A DNA stretch of 64,000 nucleotides from Parastagonospora avenae f. sp. tritici 18332-5. Taxonomy: Eukaryota; Ascomycota; Dothideomycetes; Pleosporales; Phaeosphaeriaceae. Positions 10,977-21,176 of the stretch are shown piece after piece. Under the pieces are notes generated by a model, which was not told the DNA's origin, ran no database searches, and saw nothing but the letters and a program-made list of their open reading frames with translations. Position numbers and translations under genes: made by a program. The stretch's first letter is position 1. Each line of letters begins with the position of its first letter. The DNA lies in contig JAFJTR010000039.1 in NCBI GenBank assembly GCA_022559985.1, positions 207,326-271,325 of the forward strand. The letters run 5' to 3'.

Positions 10977-12350
10977 CTACAATCGCGCAAGGGCATCTAA
11001 ACTTGGTCGTACTTTCTTCTCGCCATCCCAAACAAATGGACTCAGGGTGAAGAACTTCTCCCTGTTTACCATCTGGAGTGCACTGCGTTTGTGTGAAAAG
11101 TCCATTAGTTTCTCAATGTAGAAGCCGTGTGCAAAGTCATATGCAAACACTGCGTCACCTGTGATGGACGGTTCGCCAACTAGCCTCCAGGTGCGTGGCT
11201 CATCGAGGAAACAGTAATGAGCTAAACTAGACCACCATGCTGAGACTCGATGGGGACCTCTGAACTGGACGTCACCGACAAGAGAGTGTCTCCCACGATC
11301 GTATGGGGATGACCGGTAAAATGCGCCCATGTTTGATTCCTGCGATTGGGGTTAGCATACATTGCGCTGGATGTAGATGTATCAAAGGAACCATACCATT
11401 GCCCAATAGACTTCGAAGTACGCAAACAGAACGTCGTCGAATGCCGCGAACATGGTCAACACGTGGGGGTCCTCATGCATCTTTCGGAGATATTCGCGGT
11501 GCTCCTCCAAGGTCCCGGTTTCCTTCCAAGCGGCAGCGACACGTGGGTCATTCTGCCAAGTGTGGAATAGATCGAGATGTGCTGAATTGGTGTAGTCAAT
11601 AGCGACCATCGTGAAATGTTCCTTGAGGTGTGGTATCCACCTGCTGTAGATGATCGATCCCGGTTCTGGTTTTGGTTCCCGTACAGGATGCATAGTGTGC
11701 CGTTGTAGGGCCGGGAACTGGGTATTCGGCGCGATCTGGAACGGAAAAGGAGGATATTCCGTTGTGATTGGCTTGCCAGCTGCATCGAGACGTGGTGCCC
11801 AGACAGGACGAGGTCCGAATGGAGACCCTGCGCCCTGCCAGAAAGCACCTCGTAGAAGCAAATGGCCGTCGTGAGGAGCCGGTACCGCAGAAGCCTTTGG
11901 ATGAGGGTGGAACAGTCCCGTAGCATAAAGCTCGCGCGCCAACAAGTCTGAGTCCCTACCGGAGAAGAGAATCCGTACTTGCTCAAAAAGAGGGTGTAGA
12001 GAGATCAATGTGTAAGCAATGAGCCACACCTTTGCCACAGATGGGCGTTCCGTAGACCAAGAAATCGTGACATGGGGTGATCGTCTTGCGCGTGCCCACG
12101 AGCTATTGTCTCCGGTCTGTGGAACTACATCGTCCGCCAAGTAGGCTACTTCGGTGAAGGTTAATGCCTCATCGTGCAGAGGCGTGGGAAGAGGGAATCC
12201 TTGTCGAGTTGAGAATGCCTTAGATGGCAGAATCTGGAACCTAGCCGGCTGGTTATTGGAAACAGATTTCCTAACCTCATAAGAAGTAAGGTATGGATGT
12301 GGCAGCTTTATGACCAAAGGGTCTGCTTTCGACTTCTCTTGATATGCCAT
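10977..12350 (-). CDS. sidF-like: N5-hydroxyornithine acyltransferase, SidF-like (IucB/GNAT fold), PTS1-terminated
   Basis: Exon 1 runs from 12350 down to 11397 and exon 2 from 11339 to 10977 (57-bp GT/AG intron, phase 0); 438 residues from the first in-frame ATG. Conserved blocks include LLRGAFWQ in the middle, HPVREPKP, then WQNDPRVAAAWKE and VGDVQFRGPHRV of the siderophore acyltransferase (IucB-type) GNAT core. The family moves an acyl group from CoA to N5-hydroxyornithine to make the hydroxamate arm of a siderophore. The last three residues, ARL, fit the peroxisomal PTS1 consensus, as in SidF of other fungi. The reading frame stays open upstream to about 12480 and encodes a plausible beta-strand start (EVYLNNSKLLVSA) without an ATG, so a first exon or another start may be missing. 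It diverges from the SidA-like gene. Confidence 0.8.
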
Positions 12351-12923
12351 ATTGAAGTGAACGAGCTTGGAGTGTTGAAGTTCAGAGCTGAGAGCTAACG
12401 AGCCGCAGTTTTGTGTATGGGCAGATACGAGAAGCTTCGAATTGTTCAAGTAGACCTCGTACCGTCCGGGTCGTGTCAACCGAGGTTACAAGGGGCCACT
12501 AGCTTACGTTGCACGTAATGCTGCGTTAGAGTGGGTTTGGCAGCTGTCCATTCACCGGCTCAAAGTGGCGGTTGCAGGGGTGCAGCTTGGCGAATGATCC
12601 ATGCCTAGGTGTGGAGTGGACTGGCGGCGGATCGCACCAAAGTGGGTGCTAGTGATGATGATGCAGCACACACCATTCCACCAGTGCCGGTCGACGAAGT
12701 CAAACCGGTCGACATCGGTGACATCTTTGTTGTTTGGCCTCCGTCTGGCACGGCATATTATTGGGGTCAATGCGCTGGGTGGACTGTCCGCAATCTATGC
12801 ACGAGCTTCTGTGATCGTACCATTTTTGCGGTGAACAGAATCAATTTTGCAACGTCTCGGATATTCATACTGCTCACCTTTCGTCTGCCATTTTGATCAC
12901 GATCAGCCAATACTGCAACCATC
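12351..12923. promoter_or_regulatory. divergent promoter between SidF-like and SidA-like genes
   Basis: Shared upstream region of two head-to-head genes. I found no exact ATCWGATAA here, in contrast to the flanking cluster intergenic regions. A CCAAT box at 12907-12911 is only 13 bp before the SidA-like ATG. Part of the left side may be unrecognised 5' coding sequence of the SidF-like gene. Confidence 0.4.
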
Positions 12924-14213
12924 ATGTCCTCGATGGCACACTCCACAAAGCCGCTGGAGCCTGGCTCTAGTTCTGTCGCATCGGCTGCGACCGCACTCTA
13001 CGACCTCGTGTGCGTTGGATTTGGCCCAGCTCAGCTGGCCACTGCCATCGCCAATCGTGAAACAAAACCTCCTTCTAGTGTGCTATTCCTCGAGCGGAAA
13101 CCCTTATTCTCGTGGCACTCTGGAACGCACGGCGCAAGAACACGACTGGAGGGCCCATTCATATACGACCTCGCGACTCTCCGAAATCCTAGGTCAGCTT
13201 TCAGCTATGCAAACTACCTCCTTGCCCGAAATCGACTTATTGAGTTCGCCAATTCAGACCGGCTGAACCCATTGCGAATTGAATTCGAGGATTATCTGAA
13301 ATGGTGCGCTGGGCATTTCAAGGATCAAGTCAGGTACAGCAGCGAAGTCGTCAAGGTAGTTCCAATCTTGAGTGGCGACGTTGTGAGCGCATGGCAGGTT
13401 GCTGTTCGGGACGAGAAGGGTGCCGTGTCCTTCTTCAGAGCAAAAAGCATTCTCACACCATCCCCAGCAAGCAACGACAGATCTAAAGTGCCACCGCTGG
13501 TATCCGTCGACTTCCTGGCAGGAGAGCGGATCATTTCCATGGATAATTACCAGTCCAGACGAAACGAACTGCGAGGGACCGCTGAGCCACGACTCAATAT
13601 TGCCGTTTTCGGCGCTGGACAACGAACCGCTGAGATCGTGGACGATTTGTTGTCCTGCCCTCGATTAGGCAATATCACAGTAGTGACTGAGGACGAGTCG
13701 CTTACACCACTTCAGGCACTTGCCGAGCAGGAGCCGCCTCGACCACAACTCTGCTCAATCTGGGCAAAGCCTTCCGGCAACCAGAAGGCATCCATCCCTG
13801 AGGCGTCTGAACTCGTTCAGACGATCTACATGCGCGCGTACGAGAAGCAGGTCGCCAGTCGAGGTCAATACACCCTGCGTGTGGTCATCGGCAAGGAGGC
13901 TGCTGAACCTTGTTCATCCGCAAATTTCATCATCCGGGATACTAGAGATGATGCATCTCTTAGCACAGGTCTGCTCCAGAACCTCGATAAGCTTGTGCTA
14001 GGCTGCCGGCCGAAGGGCGACAGCTTGGAAGAGGTGCAATTCAAGCGCGGTGCTGTGGACGCAGGCTGCCGTGTCTTTTTGATGTCGGCAAATACAGAAG
14101 GCGGCCGCTCTTTGGCTAAGGACGTCGCCGTGATGGCGGGCCATGTTGTGAAGTTGGTGTCGCAGAAGGTTGAGACGAGACGAAATGATGTCATAGCCCA
14201 AGCGCGGATGTAG
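12924..14213 (+). CDS. sidA-like: divergent L-ornithine N5-monooxygenase-like flavoprotein (SidA family)
   Basis: Intronless, 429 residues, about 70 shorter than typical SidA. The FAD motif GFGPAQ (32-37), the FSWHSG segment, the YDLATLRNPRS block and EFEDYLKWCA identify the family. The NADPH motif GAGQRT is at about 230. The family hydroxylates the side-chain amine of ornithine, the first committed siderophore step. Several expected features are missing. The ornithine-binding lysine just before DLATLR (K107 in A. fumigatus SidA) is Tyr81, the preceding Met-Gln pair is Leu-Glu, the Asn-containing FVNEIF segment after the NADPH domain is absent, and the ATGY motif is replaced by VLGC (about 357-360). 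Catalysis on ornithine is therefore doubtful; it may act on another amine or have lost activity. Head-to-head with the SidF-like gene. Confidence 0.75.
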   Translation: MSSMAHSTKPLEPGSSSVASAATALYDLVCVGFGPAQLATAIANRETKPPSSVLFLERKPLFSWHSGTHGARTRLEGPFIYDLATLRNPRSAFSYANYLLARNRLIEFANSDRLNPLRIEFEDYLKWCAGHFKDQVRYSSEVVKVVPILSGDVVSAWQVAVRDEKGAVSFFRAKSILTPSPASNDRSKVPPLVSVDFLAGERIISMDNYQSRRNELRGTAEPRLNIAVFGAGQRTAEIVDDLLSCPRLGNITVVTEDESLTPLQALAEQEPPRPQLCSIWAKPSGNQKASIPEASELVQTIYMRAYEKQVASRGQYTLRVVIGKEAAEPCSSANFIIRDTRDDASLSTGLLQNLDKLVLGCRPKGDSLEEVQFKRGAVDAGCRVFLMSANTEGGRSLAKDVAVMAGHVVKLVSQKVETRRNDVIAQARM

Positions 14214-14788
14214 TTGAGCATTCTCAAACCCAGAGCACACTTCAGAAGCAACAGTCTAGATAATCCTCAATAATTCCATGTCATATTTCCTCCCATCTTT
14301 TGACCCATCGATAACTTCCAGATTTTTGATCCGTGGTTTGGTTTATGCAAGTCACAACTAATTTTGGTGCACTAGGCAATATACCGTTCGGTGCTAGCGT
14401 ACTGAAAAATCTGATAAGATGAGGCGTCCGTGCATCGTCAAGCCATCGCACCACCAAGCATCCACTTCGGCAGACACTATACCCTTTGCCGCATCATGCC
14501 AGCAACTTGCATGCATCTACTATGTCGATCCTGGCCTCGCGGCTTGGTAGCTTTGCTCCCTGTCCAGAAATCGGCCTCCACGTCGGTGTCGCCCAAGTGC
14601 GTCCTCAACTTCGTACCTCCAGCCTGTTGTGCATCTGCTTTTCTAAGCTCCCTGAGGCTATTCATCCGTTCTATATCCAACACTATACGATCAGTGCATT
14701 GTGAACTCATTCGACACTACTTGTCTATTGGACCTTTGACTTCAAGCAAGCCCTCCGTTTCCCGTTTACCTTCGCTCTTGTATGCTCA
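14214..14788. promoter_or_regulatory. upstream region of the ABC exporter
   Basis: Non-coding gap after the SidA-like gene, holding one exact ATCTGATAA (14409-14417) 372 bp before the exporter start codon. Overlapping short frames here lack any recognisable domain. Confidence 0.5.
14409..14417 (+). promoter_or_regulatory. SreA-type GATA motif ATCTGATAA
   Basis: Exact ATCWGATAA copy in the ABC exporter promoter. Confidence 0.6.
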
Positions 14789-17700
14789 ATGCCCATTAAG
14801 TGGCCGTCCAAGGCCTCGATCAAGCCATTCTTTGGCTTTCTACACCTCCTTTTCTACGCAGATCCGACATGGCTTGACAAGCTGCTCATTGGTGTGGGCG
14901 CCATAGCAGCTATTGCAGCTGGTGTACCATTCCCGCTCATCGGTATCATATTCGGCCAGTTGGTCGATGATATTAATACTGCGACATGCAACAACCGATC
15001 TGGTGGTTCTAACACTGGGGAAGAAGCTTCCATCACTCCTAAGCTACTCCTACTTGTATACATCGCCACTGCTACCTTCTTTTGCATATACATCCACTTG
15101 GTCTGCTGGAGCTTGTCTTCACAGAGGCTGGCCCAGCGAGTTCGGGACCGGTACCTGAAGAATTTACTCCGTCAAGACGTAGCTTTCTTTGACAGGCTCC
15201 AGGCTGGCGAGGTATCATCGCGACTCAACGGCGATATTCAAGCGATAGAGAGCGGCACGAATGAGAAAGTTGGCGTCACACTGACTTGTATCTCATTCTG
15301 CGTCACAGCCTACATCGTTGGATTTATCAAAGATGCTGAACTTGCTGGTATGCTGGTCTGCCTCATCCCCGCATTCCTCCTCATGGCAACAGTCGGAGGC
15401 CACTTCGTTTCCAAACACACCTCGAAGCTATCAACCTACTTCGGATCGGCTAGCGCCATTGCTTCCGAAGCGCTCTCCCATGTCGGTCTGGTGCATGCTT
15501 TGGGAGCTAACGCACGCCTAGAAGAGCAGTATAGGGGCCATTTGGAGGGAGCTCGAACTCAGGGTATCAAGAAAGCCATAGCCGCAGCTATACAGGCTGG
15601 ATTGCTCATCTTCATCGCTTTTTCGGCAAGCGCCTTGGGTTACTGGCAAGGCAGTCGCAAAGTCGCCGATGCCGTCGAGGGAAAAGGCAATGCGACAATC
15701 GGCCAGATCTACACAGTCACGTTCATCTTGTTAGACGGTAAGTTGAACACTAGTTTGCCGGAGTCTGATATCCCTCAAAATCTCATACATGATTCATTTG
15801 TGGTCACAAAACTGCGAACCGTCACACTGACATCGAATAGGTGCTGTCGTATTGAGTCAAGTCGCGCCCATGCTGCCGTTATTCGGTGGTGCGTTGGCTG
15901 CTTTTGAGCGGCTACGTAAAGACATCGAAACACAGCCAACTATCGACAGCAGCTCTGCGACTCAGCAGCAATTGCTAGAAGTGGAAGGCAGTGTTGAGCT
16001 CCGCGATGTCGCCTTCACATATCCGTCAAGGCCTGACCATCCTGTACTAAATAATGTATCGCTAACCTGCGAGGCTGGACGTCTAACTGCAATCGTTGGC
16101 TTGTCTGGAAGTGGCAAATCTACTATCGCTAGTTTGATCACCCGGTTGTATGATCCAACAAAAGGCGAGATCCTGCTCGATGGCAAGAATGTCAAGGATG
16201 TGAACGTCACCTCTCTACGACGTCATATCAGCCTCGTTCAGCAGGAACCCTCACTCCTGGACCGTTCAATTCTCGAGAACATCGCCCTTGGTCTTGTTAA
16301 TTCGCCAGCTCACGCACATCTAGGCAGTGTGATGCTAAGTAACACTTTGGCGGACCTTACCTCAGCGATCAGAGGCGGCAAGACATTCGGGTAAGTACTT
16401 TTCTATTGGGCGACCTTAGACTAACATACGTTCAGTAAGTCAACGCTCTTCGCGATCAATGACACCGACCTACACTTCATCAATAATTGCATTTTGATTC
16501 GTTAAAGATATGCATCTCCCGCTAACTTGTATCCAGCCGAGACTTTAGAGACAGCGACTCCTGAAACGGCAGAGATCTTGCGCTTAGTGCAGGATGCGGC
16601 CGAGCTGGCTGATGTTGCATCTTTCATTGATCGACTGGAGTACGGATATGCGACTTTAGTAGGGTCAAGTGGGGGCTTGGTCAGTGGCGGTCAGAAACAA
16701 CGTATCGCGCTCGCACGGGCACTTGTCCGAGACCCCAGTATCCTAATATTGGATGAGGCCACTGCAGCCCTGGATTCAGCTAGTGAACAGCGCATCCAAG
16801 CTGCGATAGATCGAGCGTCAGAAGGCCGAACAGTGATATCAATTGCACACCGTTTGTCGACTATCCGGAACGCTTCCAAGATAGTGGTCATGAGGAAGGG
16901 CGACATCATCGAGCAAGGTACACACGACGAGCTCATCGCCCTAGACGGATCCTATGCAGATATGATAAAGCTCCAAACTGTCAAAGCAACAGACGATGCA
17001 GTGTCGAATACATCCAGGATGAGTGTCGACACGAACAGTATCAGCGACGAGAAGCACCAAATGGCTTCAGATGAGGCGGATGCTACCACAACCAAGGCCA
17101 TCGAACCATCTGCTTCACATTCAGGGGGCGCCATTGTGTCCGGGTCAGTGTTCAAGACCATGGCTCCATTGGTCCGACCCTACGCATTGCTCCTCGCTAT
17201 AGCCTTCTTTGCTGCTCTAGTCGTTGGTGGACAGTACTCTGCGTCCGGTACTCTCTTTGGAAATATCATGGGCACGATGTCTCCCTGCAATTCGCCTGAG
17301 TATATTCGGTCGCGAGGAGAATTACTCGCAGGTCTGTTTTTCATGCTTGCATGTATCGAGTTCTTTGGCAATTTTGGGAGCTGGGCCTTCTTCGGACTGA
17401 TCTCGGAGCGTCTTATCTACAAAGTTCGAAATATCTCGCTGCACGCGCTGTTGCAGCAGCCATTGCAATGGCACGAGTCCGACGGGAGGAGCCCCTCTAT
17501 GCTACTGGAGTACATTACAAAAGACGGAAATTCACTGGCAGGGTTCAGTGGTTCCATCATAGGTATGCACCTCCATTCTTCCCCGTGTTATTGTGTTTTC
17601 ACGATATGCATGCCTCGATATTGGAGAAGAGGCTGACGGAAGTTCTTGCAGGCACACTCTTCTCGGTTATCGTCAACTTGGTGGCCGCCATTGTGCTATC

Positions 17701-19057
17701 ACACATTGTTGCATGGAGGATAGCAGTTGTGTGCCTCGTGATCGTACCGTTCCTACTAGGAGCCGGGTACATGCAGCTGCGAGCCATAGGACAATTTGCG
17801 GTCAAGCACGCCGGTGCCTTCTCGTCTTCAATTGGGGTCACGATAGAGGCAGTAAACAATATCCGGACCGTCCATGCCTTATCCATCGAAGACGAGATCC
17901 TCCAAACTTACCGTCGGTCGCTCGCAGCTCCTCACAAGGAGATGGTCAAGCAAAGCTTCAAGACGAACGTTTGGCTAGCAATTGCCAACTCGTGCGGTAC
18001 CTTCTTCTACGCTTTCGCTTACTGGTGGGGCTCAAAGAATATCATTGAGGGAAGGTTTAGCCAAACGTCCTTCTTTATCATCCTGATAGCGCTTTTGGTC
18101 TCAGCACAGCTATGGGGCCAGTTCTTCACTCTAGCACCGGAAATTTCAAAGGCTAAGGGTGCCATATCACGTATCTGCGGCCTAGTCGAACTAGGAAGAC
18201 GATCCGATAAAGCATCAGGGGTAGCTTCGCCGCGCTACGAAGATGGCGAAAAGCAAGTCGACCTTGAAGCCTCTGCCAACACAACCCTGTATCAACCTGC
18301 ACAAGGTGGAGCCAGAGTCGTGTTTCGAGACGTCGAATTTTCTTATCCAGCGCGGCCTGGAATCCCCGTACTTTCGTCACTGTCGCTCTCAATGCAACCG
18401 GGCCAGTTCTGCGCGTTGGTTGGCCCGTCTGGTGCAGGGAAAAGTACAGTGCTGGCCTTGCTAGAGAGGTTCTATACGCCAACTTCTGGCAGCGTTTCAA
18501 TCAATGGCTTTGACATTGGACGCCATACAGACGTCTCTTTCAGGGACGACATTGCGTATGTACCACAGGACAACGTGTTGTTTCAAGGTACAATCAAGTT
18601 CAACCTCTCGCTCGGCGCTCGGCCAGGCCATATCCCTTCAGACGAAGAGATCCACGAAGCCTGCAAGTTGGCAAACATACACGAAGCTATCATGGACTTG
18701 CCGGATGGATATGACACACAATGCGGTGCCAATGGCTCTCAACTATCTGGCGGACAAAGACAACGCTTGTCTATTGCTCGAGCACTTGTACGCAAGCCGA
18801 AATTACTGCTGCTAGATGAAAGCACTAGTGCTTTGGACGCCGAGAGTGAGAAGGCCCTAGAACTAGGCTTGGAGCGGGCAGTGAAAGAACAAGGTGTCAC
18901 CGTAATCGCTATTGCCCATCGCCTCAGGACGATTGCGCGTGCTGACATGATCTTCCTGGTCGAGGGAGGCCGAGTGGTTGACCAAGGAAGACATGAGGAG
19001 CTTGTTCAGCGCAGCGAAAGCTACCGTGTTAACGCCTTGCACCAGATGCTAGGATAA
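14789..19057 (+). CDS. full-length ABC-B exporter, probable siderophore/multidrug transporter (SitT-like)
   Basis: Four exons: 14789-15737, 15841-16390, 16508-17562 and 17652-19057; 1319 residues. Layout is TMD-NBD-TMD-NBD. NBD1: Walker A GLSGSGKST (about 402), signature VSGGQ (about 557), Walker B LILDEATAALD, H-loop AHRLSTIR. NBD2: Walker A GPSGAGKST (about 1109), LSGGQ (about 1217), LLLLDESTSALD, AHRLRTIA. Both sites look catalytically complete. A charged Ser/Thr-rich linker separates the halves. Members of this class export hydrophobic compounds at the plasma membrane. One (SitT) sits in the A. fumigatus siderophore cluster, so export or recycling of this cluster's siderophore is the likely role. 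Introns 2 (117 bp) and 1 (103 bp) are longer than the window's norm. A single iron-repressor motif lies upstream. Confidence 0.9.
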
Positions 19058-19093
19058 GATTGAGCGAAGGGGTTAATCTCAAAATGATAGCCA

Positions 19094-19839
19094 CTAAACT
19101 AATTCTACGGCTTTCGGCAATCTCTTCTCGCTTTCCTTCGGCAGCCATACAAAAAGTGACAGCCCATCCTGGCCACCATTTACGCTCTTCTCTCTGTTCA
19201 GCGCTTCTCCTGATTTCGGCTGTTTCACGCGCTGGCAACCCAATTTCTCGTACAACCTAATCCCTTCTTCAGAGCTCTCGATGTAGATTGGAAGCTCCAC
19301 CTGCTGTGCAACGCCGATGCCGAACTCCATCAGCAGTTTGCCGATGCCTTTACGCTGGTGATTGGGGTGGACAGCCATAACATGACAGTAGATGTACTTT
19401 TGATCAAGCCATAACTTTTCCCTTCTGTCCCAGAGCGGAGAAATAAGTGCCTCGGCGCGCTCGCGCTCTTCACCGCTCAGCCATGAAATTTCTCCTCTCC
19501 TCCACTTACTCGTTGTGAGGTAAATATCCCACAAAGCCATACCAACAATTTCTCCGGTCTCGCTGTCGACGCATTTCAGCGTGTACTGTGTGGAGTCTGT
19601 CGGCCAGTACTGCGTCGTGTGACCAGTGTGCGCTTTTCTTCAATTCTATCAGCTTGATATTGCAATCAAACAAGTTTTCCGTGAGACTACCTGAATTCGG
19701 ACTCCGGATTCGTCATATCAGACGCTGTAGCCGATGGGAACAATGCTTTTGTGACTGCATTGTCCTTGAAAGCTGCGAAATACACATCGTACACAGCACT
19801 GATGTCCGGTACCAGGGCCGGAAGCACTACGAAGCCCAT
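19094..19839 (-). CDS. GNAT-family N-acetyltransferase, possible siderophore tailoring enzyme
   Basis: Exons 19839-19691 and 19637-19094 (53-bp intron, GTAGTC...GAAG), 230 residues. The acetyl-CoA-binding motif is clear in VHPNHQRKGIGKLLMEFGI (R/Q-x-x-G-x-G/A), followed by YIESSEEGIRLYEKLGC, typical of the GNAT C-terminal half. The start MGFVVLPALVPDI matches the usual N-terminal strand of fungal GNATs, so the ATG at 19839 is preferred to one further upstream. It lies tail-to-tail with the ABC gene (36 bp between stops) and head-to-head with the NRPS, sharing three iron-repressor motifs. Acetylation of the finished siderophore, as SidG does for fusarinine C, is an attractive inference but cannot be shown from sequence. 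Confidence 0.75.
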
Positions 19840-20270
19840 GTTGGTCGGAGTTTGGATTTTACCGAAGCAATGGAGGAGCTGCTGGCGTGACAGGTCGAGT
19901 ATGATGTTGGGTGCACAGGTATCTTCGAGCTCTACGTGGCTTTGCACATGAAGATTCTAACTTGTCATGTTACACTGCAGAGATGTCGCAGTGGGTCGAC
20001 AACGAACCGCAATGGAGCCCGAGTTCAGCCGCGTCAGTCACCATTTCAGAGAGTGCGCAGTAAAATGGCGCACTAAGTCTGCACGAAACTTGGTATTCCT
20101 CTGCCGTCCGACAATCCTTCACACCCCACACACGGCCATGTCGGGGTTTCAACGAAAGCCTCGGCGGCATGTTGCGCCACGGACATCACCAAAGGTGCCG
20201 TCTAATGCCGGCCGACGCCTCAGCCGTGGGACTGTGCTGGGCCTCCTGCTCGCATGGGAGAAGAATTGAG

Positions 20271-20279
20271 TTATCAGAT
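20271..20279 (-). promoter_or_regulatory. SreA-type GATA motif (TTATCAGAT on + strand)
   Basis: Exact ATCTGATAA on the minus strand, 432 bp upstream of the GNAT start. Confidence 0.6.
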
Positions 20280-20634
20280 CCGCTCTAAGCGAGCATTCCC
20301 GCTGGACCTTGGAAGTGTCCGACGCTTGTTCTTTCTTTTGGGAGACAGCCCACACCCTGTCCATGCCTCATTTTCTGTTGACTATGGGCCACGATCGACG
20401 TAGAACCCTCGATTTAGCGGCAATGTCAGAGTATTCTACCACATGCCCGGCAGATGACTTGCGTGCGGTCGACGTTAATACCATTGCATCGGGCCTTTCA
20501 ACAGTTAAGGCAACTCGTTGTCTTTCGATGCAGCGTGCAAGGGTAACGCGCATTACGTACCGGTGGGTAGAGTCATCCAGGGTTTGCGCACGTGTCCGGC
20601 TCTCCGAGAATCGGCCGTGGCTTGATCAGATAAA

Positions 20635-20643
20635 ATTCGAACA
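20635..20643 (+). promoter_or_regulatory. SreA-type GATA motif ATCAGATAA
   Basis: Exact match, about 535 bp before the NRPS start. Confidence 0.6.
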
Positions 20644-20747
20644 AGCGATCTGCAGCCCACCGATGTCACACTGCATCCGCCTTACCATGATGAGGAAGCT
20701 GCTCCGCCCACCGACCACGCGCTTCTTTAGCAGATCATCCTTCCCTT

Positions 20748-20756
20748 TTATCAGAT
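20748..20756 (-). promoter_or_regulatory. SreA-type GATA motif (TTATCAGAT on + strand)
   Basis: Exact match, about 420 bp before the NRPS start; opposite orientation to the copy at 20635. Confidence 0.6.
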
Positions 20757-21176
20757 GGATCCACGCTTTTGAATACAGCTAAACCTATCTAATGCGTTAC
20801 ACTACTCGGTCACTCAACCCTTTACGTGAGGCGATGAACAATAAATGAACAGACATGTCACTCGAACCCTGCATTCAAGGCGTTGGCGCAATGAAGTGGG
20901 CGACTAGCATCAGTATCGAAGGGCTTTGCTGAAATGTATTGGTGGGAGAGTTGTCGGAACCAAATCCTGGCTCGATGTGTGGAAAGAAACGGCTTCCATG
21001 CTGGAAGGATGCCTTGTGGAGACCATGAAGAACAAGCGCACTCGTGATGCTTGGCTCATACTATGAGAAGGCCACAGAGGAAGACTGGTCTAAACAAGAC
21101 AATTCTCCCACACCTCTACACTCTTCCTTCTCTCCCTGGGTTTGGCGTAAACACATTGCCTAGTACATGTGACAAC

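Larger units (their letters stand above)
19840..21176. promoter_or_regulatory. bidirectional promoter of GNAT and NRPS genes, three ATCWGATAA sites
   Basis: 1.3-kb region between divergent genes with exact motifs at 20271-20279 and 20748-20756 (minus orientation, TTATCAGAT) and 20635-20643 (plus). Frames inside it (for example 20309-20782 plus) show no domain. Confidence 0.6.

Noticed and set aside
12351..12479. Extension of the SidF-like protein to a TTG codon at 12479
   Set aside because: Non-AUG start with an in-frame TAA just upstream; kept as a note, although the encoded strand looks family-like.
14430..14906. 158-codon + frame before the ABC exporter
   Set aside because: Out of frame with the exporter, no domain, overlaps its promoter and first codons.
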